64,000 nucleotides of DNA from Diploptera punctata (Eukaryota > Arthropoda > Insecta > Blattodea > Blaberidae). The first letter of the stretch is position 1. Every line of letters starts with the position of its first letter. Below the pieces are notes generated by a model that was not told the origin of the DNA, made no database searches, and worked only from the letters and a program-made list of their open reading frames with translations. The stretch is taken from contig JASPKZ010007548.1 of assembly GCA_030220185.1 (NCBI GenBank), positions 62,001 to 126,000 on the forward strand, in the 5' to 3' direction. The translations under genes were made by a program, and so were the position numbers. Positions 53,111 to 63,993 of this stretch are shown in pieces.

Positions 53111-53962
53111 TATAATCGGATCCGAAAGGAGCGAAAAGTGACGCCTTGTGGCCAGAAGTCTGAATTGAATATCTCATCTTGGTATTTGAAGGAAACTCCC
53201 ACTTTAAACGCTCTATTGTTTCCTCTTATGTTAAGCATCTCGCAATCTGTTACTTTATCGATGCCTTTTTCTTTGATGTGATTGGTTATATCATCTACTG
53301 AGGTTTCACTGCTGAGCCTGCCAATGTAGATCCATATATTTTTCTCGGCTGCTTTTAGTATTCTAGCTAGCGCGGTGCCCCTCTGGGTTTCAGTTAGTCT
53401 TTTTGGATGGGGTTCGTTATTTTCATCCTTTCTACGATTACGTTTGACTACTTCTTTCGAAGGTTGTTGATTGTCTTTCTCTCATTCCTGCGTGGTCATT
53501 TCCTCTGATACTGTATCAACGTCGGGGTTCGGAGTTGCCCGTGGTTCGGGCTTTACTGTCTGTGGGATGATTGCCTGTTCTATCTGTTCTGTCCTGCGTA
53601 GTGGTATGGTTTCGGGCTTTTCGGTTTTCGTTCCCTTATTTTATCATGATTGTGATTTTAGTTGCAAATTCTTCCATCATGAGTTCTATTTTCAGGGATT
53701 TTTGTTCATTATCTTGTCTTCTAACTCGCTATCCGAGCATGATTTATGCATTAGTTGGGTGGGTGTCTTCTGATAGGAGTTCTCGTTTGTATCTGCTAAG
53801 CTGTCGTGATCTCCTGTTGGTGAGACGTCGGTAGAGGCTTGGTACTGCTAGCGCCGGTAGTTTCCTGAATGTGGTCAACAGATGTCGCTAGTTGTCTCTC
53901 TGTGCAGCTGTCGTTTCGTCTCTCCGCGTCAGTTTGTATCATTCTAACCTCGTTTTGAAGCT

Positions 53963-54283
53963 TTATATTTCTCTCGTTAGCTCTTCTATAATGGATTTCA
54001 TTGTAGTGTAACAGTATTTGATTTCACTTACTGCATTGTATATGCCGTCCATGATTTCCTTTTTGAGGTATCCGCCTGTTTCCGCGATGTCTCCTATGGT
54101 TTTATGAACACGTTCAATTCGTGTTTCAACTTCTTCCGCCATTATATGCTGACTGACTGACTGAGTGAGTGGTGGCAATGACTGGCATTGCTGCCCAGTA
54201 TCCTGTTTCTGGAAGCTAGTTGCGGCTCCCTGGCAGCCAAATCCCATAGTGGTGTTCGTTATGGTGCTTAACCACTTAGCCAT
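53963..54283 (-). pseudogene. LINE B ORF1-like frame
   Basis: A 106-codon frame with EEVETRIERVHKTIGDIAET and DGIYNAVSEIKYCYTTMKSI looks helical, possibly coiled-coil, as in many LINE ORF1 proteins. No CCHC knuckle was found. Assignment rests mainly on its position upstream of the endonuclease. Confidence 0.5.
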
Positions 54284-54655
54284 CGCGTGTCTGCGGCATT
54301 AAGGTGTTTAGCCGTAGTACCGGTATCGATATGGATGAAATGAGGTGTTTCCTCTCCCAGAGCAGGGCATCAGAGACCGTACAGGCGGACAAGCAGAGAG
54401 TCCGAAATCCGGCTGCACGGAATGAACCACACTACTATAGCTGTAGCATAGCTCTCATTTCATATAGGTGGACCATCATTGGGATTTGATAAATATATTT
54501 CTATAAACAGTACGTCGATGTAGCATAAGCCCTATATTACGCACAATTGGGTTGTCATGATTGTTAATAAGATGAAGCATATTGGCTACTCGATGGTCAA
54601 TTGTGTCTCCAATATAGGGCATCTGTGCCAGATTGTGTAAGTCTGCGATCCTCGT

Positions 54656-57141
54656 CTATAGCGGGGCCGAAAATATAATTTTGAGACTTTTATTCTGTAT
54701 GATCTGAACATTATTTTTGTGGCAACCAGCGAGGATACTCCACGCTTCAAATCCACACAGCAACATGCTACAGATCACAGCTTGATATAAGGTTAGCTTG
54801 ATCCTGGTAGATAGGATAGGCGACTTGAAAAATGGATATAAACGTGCAATTGCAGCGTTAGCTTTGTTTGATATACCCAATACGAATTTTGAACGTAAGC
54901 TTGGAATCCAAATGGATTCCAAGATACTTGACTGAAGTCTCAAGACGGAGTTGACGAGCTCCCAAAGTGAGTCGCGCAGGAGTACGTCTGTGGGTTCGAG
55001 TGAATAAAACAGCTTTTGTTTTATTCTCATTAAGTTTAATGTTCCATAGACGTAGCCAGGATCGAACGGAATTTAAGACTGACTGGACCACACGAATGTG
55101 GTACGGTATGGATCTGAAAGGTGCCTGATGATACAAACATGTATCATCAGCTAAGGATGCAATATGGATACGAGGGAAGGTAGGAAAATCAGGCACATAA
55201 AGCGTATAGAGGATGGGTGAGAGGATTGCACTTGCGGAACTCCCGCCAAGAGGGTCTTGCAGTCAGATTTATACCCACTAACCGACACATAAAACTGCCG
55301 GTTAGTTAGGTATTTATCTATCATTTTAATCAAGTTTCCCAAAATATTGAATTTTATTAATTTATAAATTAATCCATTTATTCAAGTCGTGTCAAAAGCT
55401 TTCTCAATTTCAAGGAATATTGACACAGTACTTCTATTTAAGTTGAATCCCATAACAACTTTATCAACCAGCCTAGCAAGCTGCAGCAGAGTGCTATGAG
55501 CTTTTCTAAATCCAAACTGTTAATTAGGAATAAGGTTTTTCTCTGATACTTCAACTTTCAAGAGTGCCAAAATAAGTTTCTCCATTATTTTGCTCAGCAC
55601 TGGTAGAAGACTGATTGGTCGTAAGTTATCGGGATTAGATGTATCATTGCCAGTTTAGGAATAGTGATAACGTTTGCTTTCTTCCACACTTCAGGGAAGT
55701 ATTGAAATTGAAAGCAAAGTTTCACTATTTGTAGGAGGAGGAGTAAGGCTTTAGTAGGCAGGTTTTTGACCGCCAAATTATAAATTTGGTCATGGCCAGC
55801 GGCACGATAAGATGGGAGGTGATGTACATTGGTCTTCAATTCTGAATACCGTACTTCAGGACGGGTGTTAGGGATATGAGTCTCTAGAAAAGTACTGAAT
55901 GCATGATATACCTCAATTTCATGAGTCGGAGTAGTGAGCTCATGAGATCGGAATCGATTAGCGAGATTGTCGGCCAGGACCTGGGCCTTCTCCCTAGGGA
56001 GGTAAACCCTAGTCCCATTCGACTGCACAGTCGAAGGTGGAGGAGGGGCTCGACTCCTTTTTGTACGTTTAACAATCTCCCAAGGTGGAATTTTATCTTC
56101 TGAAAAACGCTGGAGGGAAGATTCCCAATCAGCGTTCCTCAGTTGTTTTAGACGATTCCGAACCAGATGAGCGTAGTGATTATATTGCTGTTTGTGTTGA
56201 TTTGCGCCAAAACCACGATACCATTTAAGGTACCGTCTTTTCAAGGTTAAATAATTTTGAATTATGGGGTCGGTTTCTTTTGTCCGTGGATGTAGGGTGT
56301 TCGTGTTGTAGCTAGGGTTATGGCCGTCTTAATTGTGGCCTGGAAATTAAGGACTTCAGTTTCTAATTGTTCCGTAGATTGAACAGAGTGTGTTGGCTTA
56401 ACCCATTGGTTAGGCATGTCAGTGTAACTCTGCCAGTCTATGTGATGCTGTTGTATGTGAAATGGGGAAGGCAATAAAAATGTTGGCGAGATTTTAAATA
56501 GCATAGGACTGTGGTCAGAGTCAAGTGCGTCTGTAACAGTAGTGATGTGTGGTGATATAGGGGCATTCTTCGATAACGCTATGTCTAGAATGTAAGTCCT
56601 TATTCCGTAAGCAGTGTTGATGAAGAGTGTATGTTCTCTTGGAGCAGGATTCAATGTAGATTTCAATGTTATGAATTTGACAGTAACGTTGAAGAATTGT
56701 ACCAGAGGCATTCTGGACACGACAGATCCAATAGAGACGTTTAGAATTAAAGTCTCCTGCAAGTAGACAACTTGGGGAGATGGAAGTTAGGATATCTAAG
56801 TCGTGTCTTGTCAGACGCCTGAGAGGAGATTTGTAGATGGCTGCTATAAATATTGTTTCACGGTCAGAGATCGGTAAGAATATTTCCGCTGCTTTAATAA
56901 ATTGGAGCCTCGGGATACGGGCCACCCTGTGGTCAATGGATTTTCTGATACAGATAGCAGTAGGCCTACCTCCAAGGGGACCGTCTAGACGGTCATTTCT
57001 ATAAGTGTAATAATTCGGAATTTTCAAACGATTTTTAGGTTTTAAATTCGTTTCGTTAATTAGAATGTCAATATCTCGTGTTTGCATAAAAGTAATCAAC
57101 TCTTGAATCTGTTTTGATACACCATTGGCATTAAATGTCAT
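54656..57141 (-). pseudogene. LINE A ORF2: endonuclease and reverse transcriptase
   Basis: The endonuclease starts MTFNANGVSKQIQELITFMQ, with LINETNLKPKNRL, CLLAGDFNSKRLYW and, after a frameshift near 56750, VTDALDSDHSPMLFKI. The RT region begins around 56244 with WYRGFGANQHKQQYN. RAAGHDQIYNLAVK and WKKANVITIPK follow, then QFGFRKAHSTLLQLARLVDK and VSIFLEIEKAFD with a stop. IHIASLADDTCLYHQ carries the catalytic ADD near 55150. LRLETSVKYLGIHLDSKLTF and LLCGFEAWSILAGCHKNN come last. The expected ATG overlapping the ORF1 end is ATA here, so ORF2 lacks its normal start. Confidence 0.92.
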
Positions 57142-57169
57142 GACATTAAGATAGCTTCTGGGGGTGAAC

Positions 57170-58856
57170 CTATCTATCTTGATAGCACATATTTACCAAT
57201 TGAGTCAAGAACGCGAATCTCTCATTAGGGGAGGATAAACTAGCCAACAAGGGCTGAATATCCCTGAGAAACTGTTGTCCTTGTCCAGTTAGAAGGGGTT
57301 GAGCCGTAGATCTATACACACGTTGAGCAGTGCTCACTTCTTTAGTTTGATGCGTTTTACCAGAATGTATCATCTGACTGAAGGATACATTAGGGATAAG
57401 TGGTTTAAGCTGGAATGTTCGGGGTTGTGGGACTTTTAGATCATGAGTGGAATTCGGTCTACATTTTTTCATACTCCTCCTTGGCTGATTTATAGAGTGC
57501 ACAGCCACGGTAGGAGGCGGGGTGTCTCCTCTCCGCAATTTGCACATTTCAATAAGGATTTATCGATGAGGGCCGCAGTCCTCATCGGTCACTCTTTGTG
57601 ATTATGCGTTAAAGAACAGATCGCACATCGCGGAGTTAAGTTACACCCCGCAAAAGTATGATTGAACTTCTGGCATTTAAAGCACTGCTTCATGCCAGAT
57701 CTAGGCTTGTAGGGCTCCACCGCTACTACTGTCCACAAGAGACGGGTTAAGTTGTATATTCTCTCGACCGGCGTCAGTATTATCCAGCTCGAGGATATTC
57801 AATGGGATAGGGATTTGCTGTTCACCATCTTTCTTGGTGAGCAGCTTCGCGGATTTTACAGGGTAATTAAGGGCAAGGAGTTTTTGGTGAACTTGGGTAG
57901 AGGATATGTTAGAATGAAGTCTCTTGAGAACTGCCCTCAGTGCCATATCTTGTTTTAAACTGATATGTGTAGATTTTATTTACCTATGCTCTTGAAATAT
58001 TCTTTAAGTAATTTAAAGTCAGCCAGTGAGGACGCATAATAGTGCAATCCCTCACGTGCATTAACGACTTTAACGTCTTCACTTAATTGGCCTTTTAGTT
58101 CTTTATTCATTCGGAAAAGGTCTCCATGACCCATGGCCATTATAGGCGGTGGGCGTGGTTCCCTTTTTGCTTGAGATTGATTTTTATTTGGTTGTACACG
58201 TGAGGGTTGGCTAGCATTTGCTGAAGTTGGTGGTGGAGCCGGATTCCACCGTGACGGTCCAGGTTTGAGGAGCCTGAGGTACATCAGAATCCGAAATATT
58301 TGCAAGGCAGCAAATCTATTTTTGATGGTACCTCAGCTGCACTTGTACTGTCAGACACTGTTTTTTGTTGATTTGTTTTTTGCTGTTTAGCAGATTTAGG
58401 TTCTTTTTCTTTTGGAGTGGCTGGTGGTAAGTTACCAGCCTCAGAAATTAAGCATGAGGCCGTAATTTCCATTGCCATAGTTTTTACTTCATGTAATAAT
58501 TTGATGAAGTATTCAGTCCTTGTGGACGTAGTAGTTCTCAGTTCATGTATTTCATTTAGACAGCGTTGTGTCAGTTGATGTGCAGCATCAGAATCGGCAA
58601 ACTTTGGGAACGTATGAAAATAGTTAGATATTATTATAAATGTGCCTCTAATTTCGTTGGCAATTTCAGTATATTTCGAGTCTGGCGAGAACATTTGTTC
58701 TTCAACCAGTGCATCAAATTTGTGTAATGTACGATCCCAAAGTTGGCTTAGTAAAGGCTCCTCATTATCTAATTCCATATCGGTAACGGTACTTACGTTT
58801 TGAGTACTAGAAGAAGCCATGGTGCTTGAAGGATTCCCAAGACTTAGTCCTAGCAC
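57170..58856 (-). pseudogene. LINE A ORF1: gag-like nucleic-acid-binding protein
   Basis: The frame 58856-58284 starts MLGLSLGNPSSTMASSSTQN. The likely start is the second Met, MASSSTQNVSTVTDMELDNE. A frameshift leads to PRPPPIMAMGHGDLFRMNKE and REGLHYYASSLADFKLLKEY. Then come RAVLKRLHSNISSTQVHQKL and LNYPVKSAKLLTKKDGEQQI, the pre-knuckle domain. The knuckle region (57700-57560) reads KQCFKCQKFNHTFAGCNLTP and RCAICSLTHNH with damage. The C-terminus ends in RFAFLTQLVNMCYQDR at 57170. ORF1 proteins of this type coat the retrotransposon RNA. Confidence 0.85.
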
Positions 58857-59105
58857 TTTTACTCACCAAATACTTACACCAGAAACACTGAATTTACAAT
58901 AGCACTTATAGTCACAAAAGTTGCTGTGCAGCGATTAAGCCACACACGAACACACTAAACACTTAAACTTCACTTTTGAGGTGAAGCCTCACGTGGGTTT
59001 TGGCTGTCGGAGCCTCGCCCGATAAGAAGACTGATTGGTCGTAGGTTGTCCGGGTAGGTTGGATTTTTTTTCGGGTTTAGGAATAGCGATTTCTTTGACG
59101 TTTTT

Positions 59106-59567
59106 CTATACTTCTGGGAAGTATTGGAATTTAAAGCAAAGCTTCACTATTTGGAGAAATATGATTAGGTAGGGTTTTAGCGGTAAATGCTTTGCCGCTA
59201 GGTATGGTATTCGGTCGTGACCGGGGGAACGGTTTGAAGGGAGTCTTTTGATTACGTCTGTCAATTCCGACAGCCTTATGTCTGGAAGTGTGAGAGGGAT
59301 GGGTCTCTCAAGAAAAGCACTTACTGTATGGTGTACCTCAGCTTCGTGAGTAGATATAGTGAGCTCATGTGGACGAAACCTTAATGCTAAATGGTCCGAG
59401 AGTATCTGGGCTTTCTCCCGAGGGAGATAGACCCAGTTGCCATTGTGGTGGATGGCAGAAGGAGGAGGCTGTGTTCGACTCATTTTAATACGTTTTAGTA
59501 TCTCCCATGGAGGAGTTTTAGAGTCAGAGAAACCCTGCATGGAAGAACCCCAATCGGCGTTTCTCAT
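59106..59567 (-). pseudogene. LINE A copy 2: RT N-terminal region
   Basis: MRNADWGSSMQGFSDSKTPP, AQILSDHLALRFRPHELTIS, then RLPSNRSPGHDRIPYLAAKH and FLQIVKLCFKFQYFPEV. It parallels 56244-55594 of copy 1 and stops within the fingers domain at the left boundary of the inverted segment. Confidence 0.85.
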
Positions 59568-59726
59568 TTCTGTTAGTCGGTTTCGTACCAGATGAGCGTA
59601 TCTGTTGTATAGCTGTTTGTGTTGGGGTGCTCCAAAAGTTCGATATAATTTAAGATATCGTCGTTTTTCATTTAAGTAATTTTGCAGTGTTGGGTCGTGT
59701 GGTTTTGTTTCTGCAGTATTATTTGT

Positions 59727-60572
59727 TCATGTAGTTGCAAGTGTAATGACCGTTTTTACAGTGACCTGTAGACTAAGGACTTCGTGTTCTGATTGTTCTG
59801 TAGACTGGACAGAGAGTGTGGGCTTAATCCATTGATTAAGCATGAGTGTGTAGTTCTGCCAGTCTGTGTTATCATGATGCTTGTGTATGGGAGAGGACAT
59901 TAGAAATGTAGGACTGATTTTAAATAGTATCGGACAGTGGTCCGAGTCAAGTGTGTCTGTAATTGTGGTTATGTGTGGAGAGATAGGGTCATTCTTAGAG
60001 AGTGCGATATCAAGGATGTCTGTTCTAAGTCCGAAACGGGAGTTTCTAAAGAATGTGTGATCCCTTGGAGCAGAGATTTCTATATTGTGAAGTTGGCAGT
60101 AGCGTTGTAGTACTACAGGAGATCCATTTTGGACACGACAATTCCAATAGAGGTGTTTACTGTTGAAGTCTCCCGCTAACAGATAGTTAGGAGAGACAGA
60201 TGTGAGAGCAACTAGGTTGTGTCTCGTTAAGAGTCTGGTGGAAGCTTTATATATTGATGCTATGTAAATATTTTCCCGGTCTGAGATGGGCAGAATTATG
60301 GCAGTGGCTTCAATGAATTGAAGCCGAGGTGTTGGAGCCACTCTATGGCCAATGGATTGCTTTATACAAATAGCAGTGCCTCCAAGGGGACCGTTTAATC
60401 GGTCGTTTCTATAAGTGTAATAATGCGAAATTTTGAATTTATATCGTGGCTTTAAATGTGTTTCATTTAATAAAAGAATATTGAAAATGATTAGCTCCTT
60501 GATTTGCTTTGTTACACCGTTTGCGTTAAACGCGGCGACATTGAGATAGTTTCCGTTTCTGTACCTAGCCAT
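59727..60572 (-). pseudogene. LINE A copy 2: ORF2 start and endonuclease
   Basis: An open frame of 281 codons begins MARYRNGNYLNVAAFNANGV. It contains ILLLNETHLKPRYKFKISHY, GPLGGTAICIKQSI, NYLLAGDFNSKHLYWNCRVQ, ILDIALSKNDPISPHIT and TDTLDSDHCPILFKI. Asn, Glu, Asp-Asn and SDH motifs of the apurinic-type endonuclease are all visible, so this domain looks intact. Its ATG overlaps the ORF1 stop in ATGGCTAG (60565-60572). The frame ends at 59727, where the linker to RT is disrupted. Confidence 0.9.
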
Positions 60573-61139
60573 TGTTACGGTAGTACATATTTACCAGATT
60601 GGCAATGAACGAAAATTCTTCCTCTGGCGTTTTCATACTAGCCAATTGAGGCTCTACGTTTTGGAAGAATTCTTGTCCATTGCCAGCTATGGGTATTAGT
60701 GTACAGGAACCAGTCTGTTCCTGAGCAGTGTTTGCAATTGTATATTTTGTTTTGGAGCCAGCAGCAATTTGGCTAAAGGATACTTGTGAGTTGATGGGCT
60801 TTTAGTTAAAGGTCCTGGGTTTGGGAGCTGTAGAGTTTGGAGTAGGTTTTGGTTCAGGTTTTTTGAGGAAGCTGCTGCGTAAGCGGAACATTCTCGGTAA
60901 GATGCGGGATGTCCTGTTGCACCCCAATTCGCGCATTTAAGTTTTGACTTATCAGTTAGAGCTTCAGCTTTAACGTGGCAGTTTTGGTGATTATGTGGAC
61001 CAGCACATAACACACAGCGTGGTGTTGGGCTACATCCCGCATAGGTATGGTTGAAATTCTGGCAATTGAAACACTGCTTCAGGCCAGATCTGGGTTTGTA
61101 CGGTTCCACTGCGACAATTGTGTAGCAGAGACATTCCAA
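60565..61139 (-). pseudogene. LINE A copy 2: ORF1 C-terminus with zinc knuckles
   Basis: VAVEPYKPRSGLKQCFNCQN, NHTYAGCSPTPRCVLCAGPH and LKCANWGATGHPASYRECSA give three CCHC-like knuckles; one Cys is replaced by Trp in the last. The frame shifts near 60800 and then runs to EEEFSFIANLVNMYYRNNG and the stop at 60565. The N-terminal part is cut off at the inversion point near 61130. Confidence 0.82.
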
Positions 61140-61837
61140 CTCCTAACCGAATCCAAATAGCTTCCTTTGCTGATGACACCTGTGTGTATCATCAGACACC
61201 TTTCCGATTACTAGAACGCCGTATCCTGGTGCTACAATCGGCACTTAATACCATCCATTCCTGGCTTCGACTCTGGAACATCAAACTTGATGTAAATAAA
61301 ACAAAAGCTGTTTTATTTACTAAGTCCAGTAGACGGAGCCCAGTCCGACTCACCTTGGGAGCCCATCAATTGGCCCTTGAGACTTCAGTCAAGTATCTTG
61401 GAGTCCACTTGGATTCCAAGCTAACTTTCAAAATTCATATTAGACATCTTCTTCACCAATCTAATGCGGCAATTACCATACTTATCCATTTTCAAGTCGC
61501 CTACATTTTCATCTCGGATCAGCTAATCACAGCTGTGATCCGAAGCATGCTGCTATATGGTTGTGAAGCCTGGAGCATCCTCGCTGCTTGCAACAAAAAG
61601 AAAATACAAATAATTCAAAACAAATGCTTAAAAATCATATTTTTGGCCCCGCTATACACGAGGATCGCAGAGCTACACAACTTAGCCAATATGCCATATA
61701 TTGCGACCCAAATTAATGACAAAGTGGAACACATGTTCCAAACAATACAAACTCATTCGAACCCCATTGTTCGCAATATAGGACACAGGCTACAGCAGCG
61801 TGCTGTCCATAAAAACATATTTACCAGACCCCCATGA
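61118..61837 (+). pseudogene. LINE A copy 2: RT palm to C-terminus, plus strand
   Basis: IPTPNRIQIASFADDTCVYH carries the catalytic ADD. Then LRLWNIKLDVNKTKAVLFTK, LALETSVKYLGVHLDSKLTF, SMLLYGCEAWSILAACNKKK and IVRNIGHRLQQRAVHKNIFT run to the stop at 61837. This is 239 codons, open throughout. The first few codons (to about 61128) come from the inverted junction. The 3' UTR follows to about 61970 (GAGGAAACACCTCATTTCAT). Confidence 0.92.
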
Positions 61838-62101
61838 CGGACAGATAAATGAAATGAGAGCTGTGCTACAGCTGGAGTAGAGTGGTTCATTCCACTCGGT
61901 CAGCTTTCGGACTCTCTGCTTATCTGACCAGTGGTTTCCGATGCCCTACTCTAGAGAGGAAACACCTCATTTCATCAACAGAACTCCAATTACACAAATT
62001 TATTAAATAAAATTACAAAAATCCATTCAAAACAATAGAACACCAACGCCACTAACTAGTGATAAATGACGAAAAACCACATAACGATAGCCACAAAGGT
62101 A

Positions 62102-62690
62102 TTAGGGAGCTACAACTGGTTCCAAACGTGGCACACTGGGCGGCGCAACACATAGGATAGGCATATCTTCAATTCCAACATATGATAAATTGAAACCTAG
62201 ATATTTAAAACAGTTCACTTGCTCTAAAATGTTATTATCAATTACTATTTTTGCTCTTAAGGTATCATGTCCTTTAAATGCTAAAATTTTAGTTTTATTC
62301 TTTGAAATTTTAAAATTGTAATTGGCACTTATTTTTTCCAAATTAAAAATAGCTTTTTGTAGATCATCTTCTGAACTGGAAATCACTACTTGATCATCGG
62401 CAAATAATATTGTATTCAACAGTTTATTATTTATTTTGAAATGTTTATTTAAATTAATCTGCCACTTTAACATAACTTCGTCTATATATAAATTAAAAAG
62501 AGAAGGTGATAAAGGACACCCTTGTCTGATACCACGATTTATTATTACCATTTTCTGTTGTTTAGATTTAAAACCCATGTCTATTACAATTTTATTATTT
62601 ACATATAAACTTTGTATAGCCATAATCAAATGTTGTGGAATACCATTATTTCTCATTATATCAAACATATGATTGATGATAATACCAAAT
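62102..62690 (-). pseudogene. LINE family E reverse transcriptase fragment
   Basis: The frame 62668-62102 contains NNGIPQHLIMAIQSLYVNNK, INRGIRQGCPLSPSLFNLYI and NTILFADDQVVISSSEDDLQ, the last with the catalytic FADD near 62400. NYNFKISKNKTKILAFKGHD and VNCFKYLGFNLSY follow. The last about 20 codons leave the family text, so the copy is broken on both sides. Motif B (RQGCPLSP) and motif C are intact. It is a different family from LINE A, B, G, H and J. Confidence 0.9.
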
Positions 62691-62809
62691 TTTAGATTAC
62701 TTCAGATTTTCGCCTGAGCAGTTTTAACAGGTTTAAAATTTAATAGAAGACGAAATAATGTACATCCATAATCTCCCTAAGATACGATACAATATTTACA
62801 GCTTTTAAG
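62690..62809 (+). repeat. Short direct repeat, partner at 63478-63600
   Basis: TTCGCCTGAGCAGTTTTAAC through GTACATCCATAATCTCCCTA and ACAATATTTACAGCTTTTA recurs at 63485-63590 with few changes. The two copies flank most of the 62810-63440 repeat. Confidence 0.75.
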
Positions 62810-63993
62810 CTGTGGTTTATTATACAGCGTGTCGCGCCCGAGGTGACGCGAGATCGCGTTACTCTCGGCGTGATGCTGGTTACGCATGGAGCACATGTTT
62901 ATGGAGCTTATGTTTATGGAATTATCGCCAAATGGCACCACGTATATGGAAAATCGAAATGACCAACTTTCTTAATAAATACCCAAATGTGTTTATAAAA
63001 ATGGATGTATAAATCCCTGTCCTCGCTTAACCTAATGAAATAAATTACATACATACTATATAGTAAACTATGAACTAATCTGATGTACACTGACCTGACC
63101 CATCGGAACCTAACGAAACGAAGAAAATATGTTTTGGAATTAAGTGCGAATGTTTGTCATTCACACATGAATTTCCTGGTGGAATTAATTTTATAAGCGT
63201 TCGCGCATGCGCATTTCAATTTAAAAGAACCATGGAAAAATCGTTGAGACGAAAAGTCATAACATAATCTGTGTACATAGATAAACATATAATAATTCCT
63301 TATAAAAAGTTTTAAGTATCGTTGCAAAACGTATAAAACAGTACGAAATATTAGTAAAGACGGAAAAAGCACCTAGAGCAACAGCATCATATGAATGTTG
63401 TATGAAAAATAATAGAACAAATTATTCTTAAGTTCTTAAATAAGCAGATGGTTGATGATACTACAAAATATTAGAATACTTAGATTTTCGCCTGAGCAGT
63501 TTTATCAGGTTTTGAACTTAATAGGAGATGAAATTTACGTACATCCATAATATCCTTAAGATAAAATACAATATTTACAGCTTTTATTTATTTCTTGACT
63601 ATGTTCAAGCCACAATAACTCTTTTTTCTGTACACCTCTGTACTCGTTCGTGCTCATATTGTACAGTTTTCGATGATTTGCAACAAAACAATCACACTTT
63701 CGTCGTTAGAATTGGTAAGTTACAAAACAATCGCTGTTTTACCGACATTTTGTCATAAAATCTTCGTTTGTTTTTAGCAATTACACCAATGAGTACGGAT
63801 AATAGCTTCTAAAATTATTTGTTTGCGCCGGCAAAATGAGTCCGGAAATCAAGTGATTCAAATACAAGATGCGTCATGTCAGCGTAAAACTTTTCGCGCC
63901 ACCGCTCCGCGTTGTAGACAAACCACATCCATTTAAATACACGGAGAGCAATTTTTACGCTGGCGTGTTGCGTCGTAGATAAACCACAGCTTT
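62810..63993. mobile_element. Candidate DNA element with inverted termini
   Basis: The left end AGCTGTGGTTTATTATACAG and the right end, inverted, AGCTGTGGTTTATCTACGAC are similar over roughly 25 bp. A second inverted-type match, GTGGTTTGTCTACAACGCGG, lies just inside the right end. The interior (62820-63440) is the repeat also found at 50268-50740. No transposase or unambiguous target duplication is seen, so the class is unknown. Confidence 0.5.
63440..63840. other. Unassigned sequence
   Basis: Apart from the direct repeat at 63478-63600 no gene is supported. The 76-codon frame at 63528-63758 starts within that repeat. Confidence 0.35.

Larger units (their letters stand above)
50745..54295 (-). 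mobile_element. LINE family B, nearly full-length, decayed
   Basis: Read right to left on the minus strand, the domains follow the order of a non-LTR retrotransposon. ORF1-like frame (54283-53963), endonuclease (about 53110-52570), reverse transcriptase (52235-51171) and cysteine-rich C-terminus (about 50850-50750). GC content is clearly higher than in the flanks. Frameshifts and stops separate the pieces. The right end abuts the 3' end of LINE family A at 54334. Confidence 0.85.
54334..59020 (-). mobile_element. LINE family A, almost full-length two-ORF element
   Basis: On the minus strand a GC-rich 5' UTR (from about 59020) is followed by a gag-like ORF1 (58856-57170), an endonuclease/RT ORF2 (57141 to about 54656) and a short 3' UTR. 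The 3' end lies at about 54334 (GGAAACACCTCATTTCAT). The 3' UTR and RT match the second copy at 61128-61970. It has several frameshifts. Jockey-like by domain order and ORF1 zinc knuckles. Confidence 0.9.
59024..61139 (-). mobile_element. LINE family A copy 2, inverted 5' half
   Basis: The minus strand contains the ORF1 C-terminus with zinc knuckles (61139-60565), the endonuclease (60572-59727) and the start of RT (59567 to about 59024, ending near the DNLRPISLL-equivalent text). It then breaks off. The matching 3' half lies in the opposite orientation from 61128, so the two together look like one insertion with an inverted 5' segment. Confidence 0.88.

Noticed and set aside
51565..54489. Several plus-strand open frames of 60-120 codons
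   Set aside because: They mirror the minus-strand LINE B coding region and encode no recognisable domains. They are antisense shadows.
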